Below are positions 35,250-43,883 of a stretch of 64,000 nucleotides of DNA, one piece after another. The translations under genes and the position numbers were made by a program. This stretch comes from Roseateles saccharophilus (lineage in GTDB: Bacteria > Pseudomonadota > Gammaproteobacteria > Burkholderiales > Burkholderiaceae_C). Under the pieces are notes generated by a model. The model did not search any database and was not told where the DNA came from. It was given only the letters and a program-made list of their open reading frames with translations. Every line of letters begins with the position of its first letter. Positions within the stretch are counted from its first letter, which is position 1. The stretch is taken from positions 1-64,000 of the forward strand of contig NZ_SMBU01000023.1 of the NCBI RefSeq assembly GCF_004342485.1. Direction: 5' to 3'.

Positions 35250-35756
35250 TCAGAAACGCAGGTCGATGCGCGCCATGTCGAAGCGGGTGAGCTCGCCTTC
35301 GCGCTTCACGCTGACGACGCGGAAGTTCCTGGCCGTGCCGACGCGGTATTCGAACTCGCCGGGCCGGGGCGCGCTGGACTCGCAGCTCAGCTTGTCGGAA
35401 TCCTTGGGCGGCTTGACGCGCGCGGCCGGCTCGCGGCAATCCAGCACCTCGCCATAGCGGCCCAGCGCCTTGGCGTAGAAGGCGGCCACCTCCCCGGTCG
35501 GCGCCGCCGTGCTGAACTTCATCGCATTCACGCGCAGGCCGAACCTGCCGGCCCAGGCGCCCAGCGTGACCGCGGCCTTGTCGCCGTCGTTCTCCTGGAA
35601 GGGCGTGGCGCCCGCGTACACGGGCAGGCCGACGTCGGCGGCCTCGGTGCGACCGTGGCTCTCGATGCCGATGCTGAAGTCCTTGTCGCCGCCGGCCTGG
35701 GCGGCCGACAGGGCCAGCACCAGGGCCAGGCCCAAGAGGCTGTTGCGTTTGCTCAT
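35250..35756 (-). CDS. Secreted protein of unknown function
   Basis: 168 aa with a clear signal peptide (MSKRNSLLGLALVLALSAAQAGG). The mature part includes GLPVYAGATPFQENDGDKAAV and FSTAAPTGEVAAFYAKAL, a pattern seen in small periplasmic proteins that resemble FimV/DUF-type stress proteins (a -FY-  -L-  -G segment before a Cys). Two cysteines are present. I cannot name a function. Single gene between the permease operon and the DUF885 gene. Confidence 0.7.
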   Translation of the reverse strand: MSKRNSLLGLALVLALSAAQAGGDKDFSIGIESHGRTEAADVGLPVYAGATPFQENDGDKAAVTLGAWAGRFGLRVNAMKFSTAAPTGEVAAFYAKALGRYGEVLDCREPAARVKPPKDSDKLSCESSAPRPGEFEYRVGTARNFRVVSVKREGELTRFDMARIDLRF

Positions 35757-35878
35757 CGCGATCTCCTGAAGCTTGAGTCGATGCTCAGCTTAGGAGCCGC
35801 CCTGCCCCGCCGCGAGGCCGCCGTGACGGCCTGCACGACGGCGCTGACAGGCTGCAGCGCCGGCCGACGGCCGTTGGC

Positions 35879-37657
35879 TCAACCGGCCTTGCGCTGTGCC
35901 ACCCAGGCCATCACCAGCTCGCGCAGCACCGGCAGCGGCACCTGGCCGGCCGTCAGCACGACGCGGTGGAAGCCCTTCACGTCGAAGCTGTCGCCCAGCG
36001 CCGCCTCGGCCTCGCGGCGCAGCCGGGTGATTTCCAGCTGGCCGATCTTGTAGCCCAGGGCCTGGCCGGGCCAGACGATGTAGCGCTCGACCTCGGAGAC
36101 GACGTCGCTCTCCACCATGGACGAGTTGTCCAGCATGTATTTGATGGCCTGCTCGCGCGTCCAGCCCTTGGCGTGCAGGCCGGTGTCCACCACCAGGCGC
36201 ATCGCGCGCAGCTGCTCGTCCGAGAGGCGCCCGTACCACTGGTAGGGGTCGGTGAACATGCCGAGCTCCTTGCCGATGCTCTCCGAGTACAGCGCCCAGC
36301 CTTCGACATAGGCCGTGTAGTGGCTGCCGAAGCGGCGGAACTTGGGCAGGCTCTGGTCTTCCTGCGCGATGGAGATCTGGAAGTGGTGGCCGGGCGAGGC
36401 CTCGTGCAGCGACAGCGTCTCCATGCCGTAGATGGGCTGGGCCTTCAGGTTGAAGGTGTTGACGTAGAACACGCCGGGCCGCGAGCCGTCGGCCGCCGCC
36501 TCCTCGTAGGACGCGCCCGCCGCGCTCTCGGCGCGGAAAGCCTCGACCTCCTTGACCTGGTAATCCGCCTTGGGCTGGATGTCGAAGAGCTTGGGAGTCA
36601 GGCCGTTGATCTTCTTCTGCAGCTCGCGGTAGCCGGCCAGCAGGTCTTCCGGCTTCGTGAAATAGAACTTGGGGTCGTCCTGCAGGTATTTGAAGAAGGC
36701 GTGCAGGTCGCCCTGGAAGCCGACCTGCTTGCGCACGCCCTCCATCTCGCCCAGGATGCGCGCGACCTCCTTCAGGCCGATCTCGTGGATCCGGTCGGGC
36801 GTCAGGTCCAAGGTGGTGGACTGCTGCACACGGTAGGCGTACCAGGCCTTGCCGTCGGGCAGGTCAGACCAGGCCGTGCTCGCGCGCGCCTTGGGCGTGT
36901 ACTCGTCGCGCACGAAGGCCAGCAGGCGGGCGTAGGCGGGCAGCACCTTCGTCGACAGCAGCTTGCGCATCGCGGCCGTGACGCGCTCGCGGTCCGCGGC
37001 CGGCACGGCGTCGGGGAAGCTCTTGATCGGGCCCCAGAACAGGCTCTTCTCGGGATCGGTCACGGCCAGGGCCTGCAGCTGGGGCAGCACCTTCTCCATG
37101 ACGGCCCGGGGCTGGGTCACGCCGGCCTTGAGGCCGTCGCGCATGTTGGCGATGGTGCCGTCGAAGGTGGGCACGGCCAGGGCCAGGCGCTTCAGCCAGT
37201 CGTCGTAGTCTTTGGTGGTGCGGAAGGGCTGGATGGATTCGCCCGTGCCCATCTGCGCGAGAAAGCTCGGCAGGCCGCCGATCTGGCTGATGGGCTGCAT
37301 CCAGTCCGGGAAGCGCTCGCCGGCCAGGTCCTGCTCGAGGTCGAGCTTCAGGATGCTGTAGGAGACCCGGTCCTTGGGAGCTAGCCTGTCCTTGTGGAAG
37401 CCTGCCAGACCCTTGAGCTGCTGCCGGGTCTCGCGCCTGGCCTGGGCACGGTAGGCGGCCGTGGTCGTGTCGACGAGGCGGTCGTTGTAGCGCGGATCGC
37501 CCAGCGAAGTGGCCAGGATGGGCTGGCGCTTCAGCGTCAGCTCCCACTGGGCGTCCAGCCACTGGTGGAAGCGCTGGCTTTCAGTGGGAGCGGCCCAGGC
37601 GGGCAGGCTCAGTGAGATCGAGGTCGCGAGCAGGCTGAGGGCGTGACGACGGCGCAT
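35879..37657 (-). CDS. DUF885 family exported metallopeptidase-like protein
   Basis: 592 aa. The ATG at 37657 gives a signal peptide (MRRRHALSLLATSISLSLPAWA). The family's zinc motif HEASPGHHFQ is present with a downstream glutamate in AYVEGWALYSE, matching the DUF885/M32-like thermolysin-related fold. Length is typical. Predicted secreted or periplasmic; no substrate is established. It is divergent from mfd with 121 bp between the start codons. Confidence 0.88.
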   Translation of the reverse strand: MRRRHALSLLATSISLSLPAWAAPTESQRFHQWLDAQWELTLKRQPILATSLGDPRYNDRLVDTTTAAYRAQARRETRQQLKGLAGFHKDRLAPKDRVSYSILKLDLEQDLAGERFPDWMQPISQIGGLPSFLAQMGTGESIQPFRTTKDYDDWLKRLALAVPTFDGTIANMRDGLKAGVTQPRAVMEKVLPQLQALAVTDPEKSLFWGPIKSFPDAVPAADRERVTAAMRKLLSTKVLPAYARLLAFVRDEYTPKARASTAWSDLPDGKAWYAYRVQQSTTLDLTPDRIHEIGLKEVARILGEMEGVRKQVGFQGDLHAFFKYLQDDPKFYFTKPEDLLAGYRELQKKINGLTPKLFDIQPKADYQVKEVEAFRAESAAGASYEEAAADGSRPGVFYVNTFNLKAQPIYGMETLSLHEASPGHHFQISIAQEDQSLPKFRRFGSHYTAYVEGWALYSESIGKELGMFTDPYQWYGRLSDEQLRAMRLVVDTGLHAKGWTREQAIKYMLDNSSMVESDVVSEVERYIVWPGQALGYKIGQLEITRLRREAEAALGDSFDVKGFHRVVLTAGQVPLPVLRELVMAWVAQRKAG

Positions 37658-37778
37658 GGGGTCTCCGGTTTGGAAGACGCGCATGCTAGCCATCGCCCCA
37701 CTGACAGCCAAAGGACATGCCCTCCCTAAAATCCCGGCCAAGCCCCGCTCCGGGGCTGTCGTCGTTTGTAGGTCCCCG

Positions 37779-40700
37779 ATGTCGCTGCTGCCGCTCATTC
37801 AACCGGGCAAGAAGTTCACCCACCCCCGCCCCCTCGGCTCGGCCGACGCCCTGCTGCTCGCGCGCTTCGTGCAGCAGCAGCGCGACGCCGGCCGCCTGGC
37901 GGCCATCTTCACCGCCGAGCCGGGCGACACGCAGCGGCTCGAGGACGAGCTGAAGTTCTTCGCGCCGGAGCTGAAGATCGCCGTCTTCCCCGACTGGGAG
38001 ACCCTGCCCTACGACAGCTTCAGCCCGCACCAGGACCTGATCTCGGAACGGCTGGCAACGCTGTGGGAGCTGCTGCAGGCGAAGAAGAGCCGCAGCATCG
38101 ACGTCGTGTTGATGCCGGCCTCCACGGCGCTGGTGCGGCTGGCGCCGCCGAGCTTCCTGGCCGCCACGACCTTCAGTTTCAAGCAGAAGCAACGGCTGGA
38201 CGAGGCCTCGCTGCGCGCGCAATTGACTCTGGCCGGCTACACCCACGTCAGCCAGGTCGTGCAGCCCGGCGAGTACGCGGTGCGCGGCGGCCTGATCGAC
38301 CTCTTCCCGATGGGCTCCAACGTGCCCTACCGCGTGGACCTGTTCGGCGACGAGGTGGACTCCATCCGCGTCTTCGACCCCGACAGCCAGCGCAGCCTCT
38401 ACCCCGTGCCCGACGTGCGCCTGCTGCCGGGCCGCGAGTTCCCGATGGACGAGGCGGCGCGCAAGGCCTTCCGCAACCGCTGGCGCGAGAAGATGGACGG
38501 CGACCCGACCAAGTCGCGCCTGTACCGCGACATCGGCGAAGGCATCGCGTCGGGCGGCATCGAGTACTACCTGCCGATCTTCTTCGAGCAGACGGCGAGC
38601 GTGTTCGACTATCTCGGCGCCGAGGCGGGGCTGGCCCTGCACGGCGAGGTCGACGAGGCCATCCAGCGCTTCTGGACCGACACCAAGGAACGCCACCGCT
38701 TCCTGCAGCACGACCCCGAGCGGCCCATCCTGCCGCCGGCCGAGATCTTCCTGACCACCGAGGACTTCTTCGGCCTGACCAAGCCGCACGCGGTGCTGTC
38801 CGTGCGCGGCGCCGAGCCTGTGGACTTCGCCCGGCCGCTGCCCGACGTCAGCGTCGAGCGCGGCGCGCAGGAGCCGCTGGCGCGCCTGGAGGCCCACCTC
38901 GACACCACACCCCACCGCGTGCTGCTGCTGGCCGAGAGCGAAGGCCGGCGCGAGAGCCTGCTGGAGCAGTTGCGCGATCACAAGATCGACCCGCCTTCGG
39001 TTGCGAGCCTGGCCGAGTTCTGGGCGAGTGACGAAAAGTACGCCATCACCGCCGCACCGCTGGCCGAGGGCTTCTTCTGGAACGACGCCGAAAGGCCGCT
39101 TCAGCTCATCACCGAGACCGAGCTGTTCGCGACGACGCCCACCACGCGCCGGCGCCGCAAGCAGGAGCAGGTCAGCGACGTCAATGCGCTGATCAAGGAC
39201 CTGTCCGAGCTGAAGGTGGGCGATCCCGTAGTGCACATCAACCACGGCATCGGGCGCTACCAGGGCCTGGTCAACATCGACCTCGCTGTATCTGGGGAAG
39301 AGGGCCAGAAGAGCGAGTTCCTGCACCTGGAATACGCCGACAAGGCCACGCTCTATGTGCCGGTCGCGCAGCTGCACCTGATCGGCCGCTACACCGGCGT
39401 GAGCCCCGAGGAAGCCCCGCTGCACAAGCTCGGCTCCGGCCAGTGGGAGAAGGCCAAGCGCAAGGCCGCCGAGCAGGTGCGCGACACCGCGGCCGAGCTG
39501 CTCAACCTCTATGCCCGCCGCGCCGCCCGCGAGGGCCATGCCTTCCGCTACTCCGGCCACGACTACGAGGCCTTTGCCGCGAGCTTCGGCTTCGAGGAGA
39601 CGCCGGACCAGCGTGCCGCCATCCACGCGGTCATCCAGGACATGATTTCTCCCAAGCCCATGGACCGCCTGGTCTGCGGCGACGTGGGTTTCGGCAAGAC
39701 CGAGGTGGCACTGCGCGCGGCCTTCGTCGCGGTGATGGGCGGCAAGCAGGTCGCCATCCTCGCGCCCACCACGCTGCTGGCCGAGCAGCACTACCAGAAC
39801 ATCGCCGACCGCTTCGGCGCCTGGCCGGTCAAGGTCGCGGAGATGAGCCGCTTCCGCTCGGCCAAGGAGATCAAGGCCGCGATGGAGGGCATCGCCGACG
39901 GGTCCATCGACATCGTCGTCGGCACGCACAAGCTGCTGTCTGCCGAGGTCAAGTTCAACCGCCTGGGCCTGCTCGTCATCGACGAGGAACACCGCTTCGG
40001 CGTGCGCCACAAGGAGGCGATGAAGGCCATGCGCGCCGAGGTGGACGTGCTGACGCTGACGGCTACGCCCATCCCGCGCACGCTGGGCATGGCACTCGAA
40101 GGCCTGCGCGACCTGTCCGTCATCGCCACCGCACCGCAGCGCCGCCTGGCCATCAAGACCTTCGTGCGCGCCGAGAGCAGCGGCACCATCCGCGAGGCCG
40201 TGCTGCGCGAGCTCAAGCGCGGCGGCCAGGTCTACTTCCTGCACAACGAGGTCGAGACCATCGAGAACCGGCGCCAGAAGCTGGAGGAGCTGCTGCCCGA
40301 GGCGCGCATCGTCGTCGCCCACGGCCAGATGCCCGAGCGCGAGCTGGAGCGCGTGATGCGCGAGTTCGTCGCCGGCAAGCACAACCTGCTGCTGTGCTCC
40401 ACCATCATCGAGACCGGCATCGACGTGCCGAGCGCCAACACCATCGTCATCAGCCGCGCCGACAAGTTCGGCCTGGCGCAGCTGCACCAGCTCCGCGGCC
40501 GCGTCGGCCGCAGCCACCACCAGGCCTATGCCTATCTGATGGTGCCGGACCTGCAGGGCCTGACCAAGCAGGCCACGCAGCGCCTGGACGCGATCCAGGC
40601 GATGGAGGAACTGGGCTCGGGCTTCTACCTGGCCATGCACGACCTGGAGATCCGCGGCGCCGGCGAGGTGCTGGGCGACAACCAGAGCGGCAACATGATG

Positions 40701-41249
40701 GAGGTGGGCTTCCAGCTCTACAACGACATGCTGGCCGAGGCCGTGCGCGCGCTGAAGAGCGGCCGCGAGCCCGACCTGCTGTCACCCACCGGTGCCTTCT
40801 CGACCAATACCGAGATCAATCTGCACGCCCCCGCCCTGCTGCCCGACGCCTACTGCGGCGACGTGCAGGTGCGGCTCTCGCTCTACAAGCGCCTGGCCAC
40901 GGCCGAGAAGCCCGAGCAGATCGACACCATGCTGGAAGAGATCACCGACCGCTTCGGCAAGCTGCCTTCCCAGGGCCAGAACCTCTTCGACCTGCACCGC
41001 CTGCGCGTGCTGGCCCGGCCCTTCGGCGTCATCAAGGTGGACGCGGCGCCCAGCATCATCAACATCAACTTCCGCCCCAACCCGCCCATCGACCCGATGC
41101 GCGTCATCGAGCTGGTGCAGAAGAACCGCAACATCAAGCTGGTGGGCAACGAGAAGCTGCGCGTGGAGAAGGCGCTCTCCAGCCCGCAGGACCGCGCCCA
41201 GGCCGTGCGCGAGGTGCTGAGGCTGCTGGGGCAGCCCGTGAAGAGCTGA
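37779..41249 (+). CDS. mfd: Transcription-repair coupling factor Mfd
   Basis: 1156 aa. Mfd displaces stalled RNA polymerase and recruits UvrA. Seen in order: UvrB-like N-terminal module with YDSFSPHQDLISERL; RNA-polymerase-interacting domain near VVHINHGIGRYQGL; RecG-like motor with Walker A CGDVGFGKTEVALRAAF and DEEH box VIDEEHRFGVRHKE; TATPIPRTL; the RGRVGRS motif VI; and the C-terminal TRCF domain. The start MSLLPLIQPGKKF fits the family; upstream in-frame codons do not. serB follows after 17 bp. Confidence 0.97.
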   Translation: MSLLPLIQPGKKFTHPRPLGSADALLLARFVQQQRDAGRLAAIFTAEPGDTQRLEDELKFFAPELKIAVFPDWETLPYDSFSPHQDLISERLATLWELLQAKKSRSIDVVLMPASTALVRLAPPSFLAATTFSFKQKQRLDEASLRAQLTLAGYTHVSQVVQPGEYAVRGGLIDLFPMGSNVPYRVDLFGDEVDSIRVFDPDSQRSLYPVPDVRLLPGREFPMDEAARKAFRNRWREKMDGDPTKSRLYRDIGEGIASGGIEYYLPIFFEQTASVFDYLGAEAGLALHGEVDEAIQRFWTDTKERHRFLQHDPERPILPPAEIFLTTEDFFGLTKPHAVLSVRGAEPVDFARPLPDVSVERGAQEPLARLEAHLDTTPHRVLLLAESEGRRESLLEQLRDHKIDPPSVASLAEFWASDEKYAITAAPLAEGFFWNDAERPLQLITETELFATTPTTRRRRKQEQVSDVNALIKDLSELKVGDPVVHINHGIGRYQGLVNIDLAVSGEEGQKSEFLHLEYADKATLYVPVAQLHLIGRYTGVSPEEAPLHKLGSGQWEKAKRKAAEQVRDTAAELLNLYARRAAREGHAFRYSGHDYEAFAASFGFEETPDQRAAIHAVIQDMISPKPMDRLVCGDVGFGKTEVALRAAFVAVMGGKQVAILAPTTLLAEQHYQNIADRFGAWPVKVAEMSRFRSAKEIKAAMEGIADGSIDIVVGTHKLLSAEVKFNRLGLLVIDEEHRFGVRHKEAMKAMRAEVDVLTLTATPIPRTLGMALEGLRDLSVIATAPQRRLAIKTFVRAESSGTIREAVLRELKRGGQVYFLHNEVETIENRRQKLEELLPEARIVVAHGQMPERELERVMREFVAGKHNLLLCSTIIETGIDVPSANTIVISRADKFGLAQLHQLRGRVGRSHHQAYAYLMVPDLQGLTKQATQRLDAIQAMEELGSGFYLAMHDLEIRGAGEVLGDNQSGNMMEVGFQLYNDMLAEAVRALKSGREPDLLSPTGAFSTNTEINLHAPALLPDAYCGDVQVRLSLYKRLATAEKPEQIDTMLEEITDRFGKLPSQGQNLFDLHRLRVLARPFGVIKVDAAPSIININFRPNPPIDPMRVIELVQKNRNIKLVGNEKLRVEKALSSPQDRAQAVREVLRLLGQPVKS

Positions 41250-41266
41250 TCGGGATAATCCAGCCC

Positions 41267-41986
41267 ATGTCCACGCCCCCCTCTCCCCAGGCCGCCGGCC
41301 TCGTGCTGCGCGACGGCCCCGCACTGCCGCCGCTGTCCCATTTCAAGCTCGCCGCCTTCGACATGGACTCGACGCTGATCGGCATCGAGTGCATCGACGA
41401 GATCGCGGCACTGGCCGGCAAAGGCCAGGAGGTCGCCGCCATCACCGAGGCCGCGATGCGCGGCGAGATCACCGACTTCAAGGACAGCCTGCGCCGGCGC
41501 CTCGCCATCCTGGCCGGCGTGCCCGCCACCGTGCTGGACCGCGTGCTGGCCGAGCGGCTGACGTTCAACCCCGGCGCGCGCGAACTCTGCGCGGCGTTGA
41601 AGACCGCGGGCCTGAAGCTGGTGCTCGTCTCCGGCGGCTTCACCTTCTTCACGCGCTTCGTCGCCGCCGAGCTCGGCATGGACTTCGTGCGCAGCAACGA
41701 ACTGGAGATCGCGGACGGCGCCCTCACCGGCCGCGTCGCGATGCAGGACTGGGGCGACATCTGCGACGGCGCCGAGAAGCGCCGCATGCTGCTGGAATGC
41801 TGCGCGGCCATCGGCTGCGCGCCCGACCAGGCCATCGCAGTGGGCGACGGCGCCAACGACCTGCCGATGATGAGTGCGGCCGGCCTGAGCGTGGCCTATC
41901 ACGCCAAGCCCAAGGTGCGCGAGCAGGCGCGCGTCGCGATCAACGAGGGCGGCCTGGACCGTCTGCTGGAAGTGTTCACGGCTTGA
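41267..41986 (+). CDS. serB: Phosphoserine phosphatase SerB
   Basis: 239 aa. HAD-superfamily enzyme that makes L-serine from phosphoserine. Catalytic DMDST at 32-36 (nucleophile D32), substrate loop ECIDEIA, motif II LVSGGFTFF, motif III Lys in KPKVREQA, motif IV GDGANDLPMM. A second, decayed copy of the 3' half lies 1 kb downstream (42955-43182). Confidence 0.95.
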   Translation: MSTPPSPQAAGLVLRDGPALPPLSHFKLAAFDMDSTLIGIECIDEIAALAGKGQEVAAITEAAMRGEITDFKDSLRRRLAILAGVPATVLDRVLAERLTFNPGARELCAALKTAGLKLVLVSGGFTFFTRFVAAELGMDFVRSNELEIADGALTGRVAMQDWGDICDGAEKRRMLLECCAAIGCAPDQAIAVGDGANDLPMMSAAGLSVAYHAKPKVREQARVAINEGGLDRLLEVFTA

Positions 41987-42104
41987 GCCTGTCGCTCTCA
42001 CCGAGCCGGACCCGCATCCCGCGTTTGAGCCGGATAGCGTGCCGGGGCAAATGGTTCACGCACTGCCGGCAGGAGCCGCTGATCAGGCCCTTGGCGACGC
42101 GAGG

Positions 42105-42860
42105 CTAGGGCTGGCGCCCGCGCTGATACCGAGCCAGGATGGTCTGCAGACTGCCGTCGGCTTCGATCCGGCGATAGCCGTCCTGATAACGCGCCAGGAA
42201 TGCTGCGACCTCTGGCGCGCCCAGGTGATAGACCGGCCCCGCATGACCCGAATGGAAGGGGCCGAAGGCCGCGATGCGCTCATGCCAGCGCGGATCCAGC
42301 CGGGTCAGCTCCCAGTCTGCGGTCAGGTCGTCCGACACCATCACGTCGATGCGCCCCTTCAGCAGCATCGGGAAGAGCCGGGACTGCGGGTCCAGCGACA
42401 CCATGGATGCGCCCAATTCCTCGAAGTACCTGAGCGTGGCCTGGTCGCCCCGGTAGTAGCCCATCTGCTTGCCGGCCACATCCTTGACGCCGACGATGCC
42501 GCCGGGCGCAAAACTCGCCTTCAGGTAGTACAGCGAAACCTGGTAGGGCCATTGCTTCAGCATGGCGTAATGCACCCGCCCGGCCATGGTGTTCATGCTG
42601 GTGTCGCTGTCGATCAGGATGACGCCGGGGTCGGCCTCGAATGTCCGGCGGGCACGCTCCGACGGCATCATCTCGATCCTCGGGGCCTCCAGCCCTGCGG
42701 CCCGGCAGGCGGCCAGAAAGGCCTCGACGACCAAGCCGCTCTCGGGTCCGATGCGGTAGGGTTCGTAGACCGAGGTGACAACGCGCACATCGGCCCTGGC
42801 GCCGAGAAGGAGACCACCCAGCAACCAGGCCAGCAAGCGGGCGCGCAGAACGGCGTTCAT
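42105..42860 (-). CDS. Periplasmic amino-acid-type substrate-binding protein (orphan)
   Basis: 251 aa, signal peptide at the N-terminus (LLAWLLGGLLLGARA). Layout of SBP_bac_3 proteins: VYEPYRIG near the start, GLVVEAFLAAC, LLKGRIDVMVSDDL, and a C-terminal YRRIEADGSLQTILARY. No permease or ATPase gene is next to it, so it may serve as a solute receptor or work with a distant transporter. It sits between serB and the serB remnant on the opposite strand. Confidence 0.8.
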   Translation of the reverse strand: MNAVLRARLLAWLLGGLLLGARADVRVVTSVYEPYRIGPESGLVVEAFLAACRAAGLEAPRIEMMPSERARRTFEADPGVILIDSDTSMNTMAGRVHYAMLKQWPYQVSLYYLKASFAPGGIVGVKDVAGKQMGYYRGDQATLRYFEELGASMVSLDPQSRLFPMLLKGRIDVMVSDDLTADWELTRLDPRWHERIAAFGPFHSGHAGPVYHLGAPEVAAFLARYQDGYRRIEADGSLQTILARYQRGRQP

Positions 42861-42954
42861 CGGTCGATTCTGCGTCGGCTGCCGCGCCGAAGCGAGGGGC
42901 TCGGGCCAGCTTCCGCACCCTCACCTTGGTATCCGCTGCCGCTGAGGCAAGGCG

Positions 42955-43182
42955 ATCGTCTCCTGCGGCTTCACCTTCTTCACGCGCCTCGCCGCCGCCG
43001 AGCTGGGCATGGACTTCGTACGCAGCAATGAGCTGGAAATCGCCGGCGGCGCCAACGACCTGCCGATGATGGGCGCGGCCGGCCTGAGCGTGGCCCATCA
43101 CGCCAAGCCCAAGGTGCGCGAGCAGGCGCGCGTCGCGATCAACGCGGGCGGGCTGGATCGTCTGCCGGAGCCGCTGCGCTGA
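42955..43182 (+). pseudogene. serB 3' remnant with an in-frame 132-bp deletion
   Basis: This repeats the second half of serB: CGFTFFTRLAAAELGMDFVRSNELEIAG, then ANDLPMMGAAGLSV and HAKPKVREQARVAIN, ending GLDRLPEPLR-stop. It lacks the 132 bp corresponding to serB 41723-41854. In serB that interval is flanked by two GACGGCGCC repeats (41714-41722 and 41846-41854), so slippage between them explains the loss. No catalytic aspartates remain. The 3' end lies antisense to the rraA 3' end. Confidence 0.85.
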
Positions 43183-43654
43183 TGACGACGCCGTCGGCAT
43201 CGGCATAGAGCCAGTCGCCCGGCCGCACATCCACACCGCGGACGCGCACCGCGACGTCCGCGAGGCCCTGGCCCTTGCGGTCGGTCGGCAGCGGCATGGC
43301 CGCCAGCGCCAGGATGCCGACCTGGGCCGCCGCGAGTTCGGCCACATCGCGCACGCAGCCGTCGATGACGATGCCGGCCCAGCCGTTCCTCGCCGCCGCC
43401 GCGGCCAGGTTGCCGCCCAGCAGCGCGCGCCGGCGCGAGCCGCCGCCATCGACAACCAGCACGCGGCCCTGGCCTGGGCTCTCGACGGCCTCCTTCACGC
43501 GACTGTTGTCGTCCAGGCAGAGCACCGTGGCCACCGGCCCGGCAAAGCGGGCCAGGCCGCCGAAGCTGGCCAGCGCGCCGCCGGGCAACACGCGCAAGGC
43601 GCCGCTGTCGTCGGCCTTGTGGGCGTCGCAGAGATCGCAGGTGGAGAACGTCAT
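43139..43654 (-). CDS. rraA: RraA-family protein (ribonuclease activity regulator or aldolase-like)
   Basis: 171 aa. ATG at 43654 with AAGGAG upstream. Signature: TCDLCDAHKADDSG, ATVLCLDDNSRVKEAV, GRVLVVDGGGSRRRALLGGNLA, GIVIDGCVRDVAELAA, VRPGDWLYADADGVV. In E. coli RraA inhibits RNase E; many family members are instead oxaloacetate decarboxylase/HMG aldolase-like enzymes, and the R-x-x-x-D type metal site cannot settle which this is. The last residues (SAAAPADDPARPR) and the stop codon are read from the antisense of the serB remnant, so the native C-terminus has been replaced. Confidence 0.85.
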   Translation of the reverse strand: MTFSTCDLCDAHKADDSGALRVLPGGALASFGGLARFAGPVATVLCLDDNSRVKEAVESPGQGRVLVVDGGGSRRRALLGGNLAAAAARNGWAGIVIDGCVRDVAELAAAQVGILALAAMPLPTDRKGQGLADVAVRVRGVDVRPGDWLYADADGVVISAAAPADDPARPR

Positions 43655-43667
43655 CACGGCAACTCCT

Positions 43668-43883
43668 TCAGGCTGCGGCCACCACGCGCACGCGCTGGCC
43701 GCCGAATTCAACGACCTGGCCGGCCCGCATCTTGGCCGTCTTGCGCAACTCGACCTGGCCGTCCACCCTGACCTCGCCGGCCGCGATGAGGGCCCGCGCC
43801 TGGCCGCCGCTGTCGGCGAGGCCCGTGGCCTTGAGGAGTTTGTCGAGTTCGATGAACTCGCCGCGCAGCTGGAGTTCAAGCAT
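43668..43883 (-). CDS. S4-domain RNA-binding protein (YbcJ-like)
   Basis: 71 aa single S4 domain: IELDKLLKATGLADSGGQARALI, GEVRVDGQVELRK, and GQVVEFGG. The YbcJ family is a free-standing S4 domain, thought to bind structured RNA. It overlaps the TPP-enzyme stop by 8 bp and is followed by rraA after 13 bp, suggesting one transcript. Confidence 0.85.
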   Translation of the reverse strand: MLELQLRGEFIELDKLLKATGLADSGGQARALIAAGEVRVDGQVELRKTAKMRAGQVVEFGGQRVRVVAAA

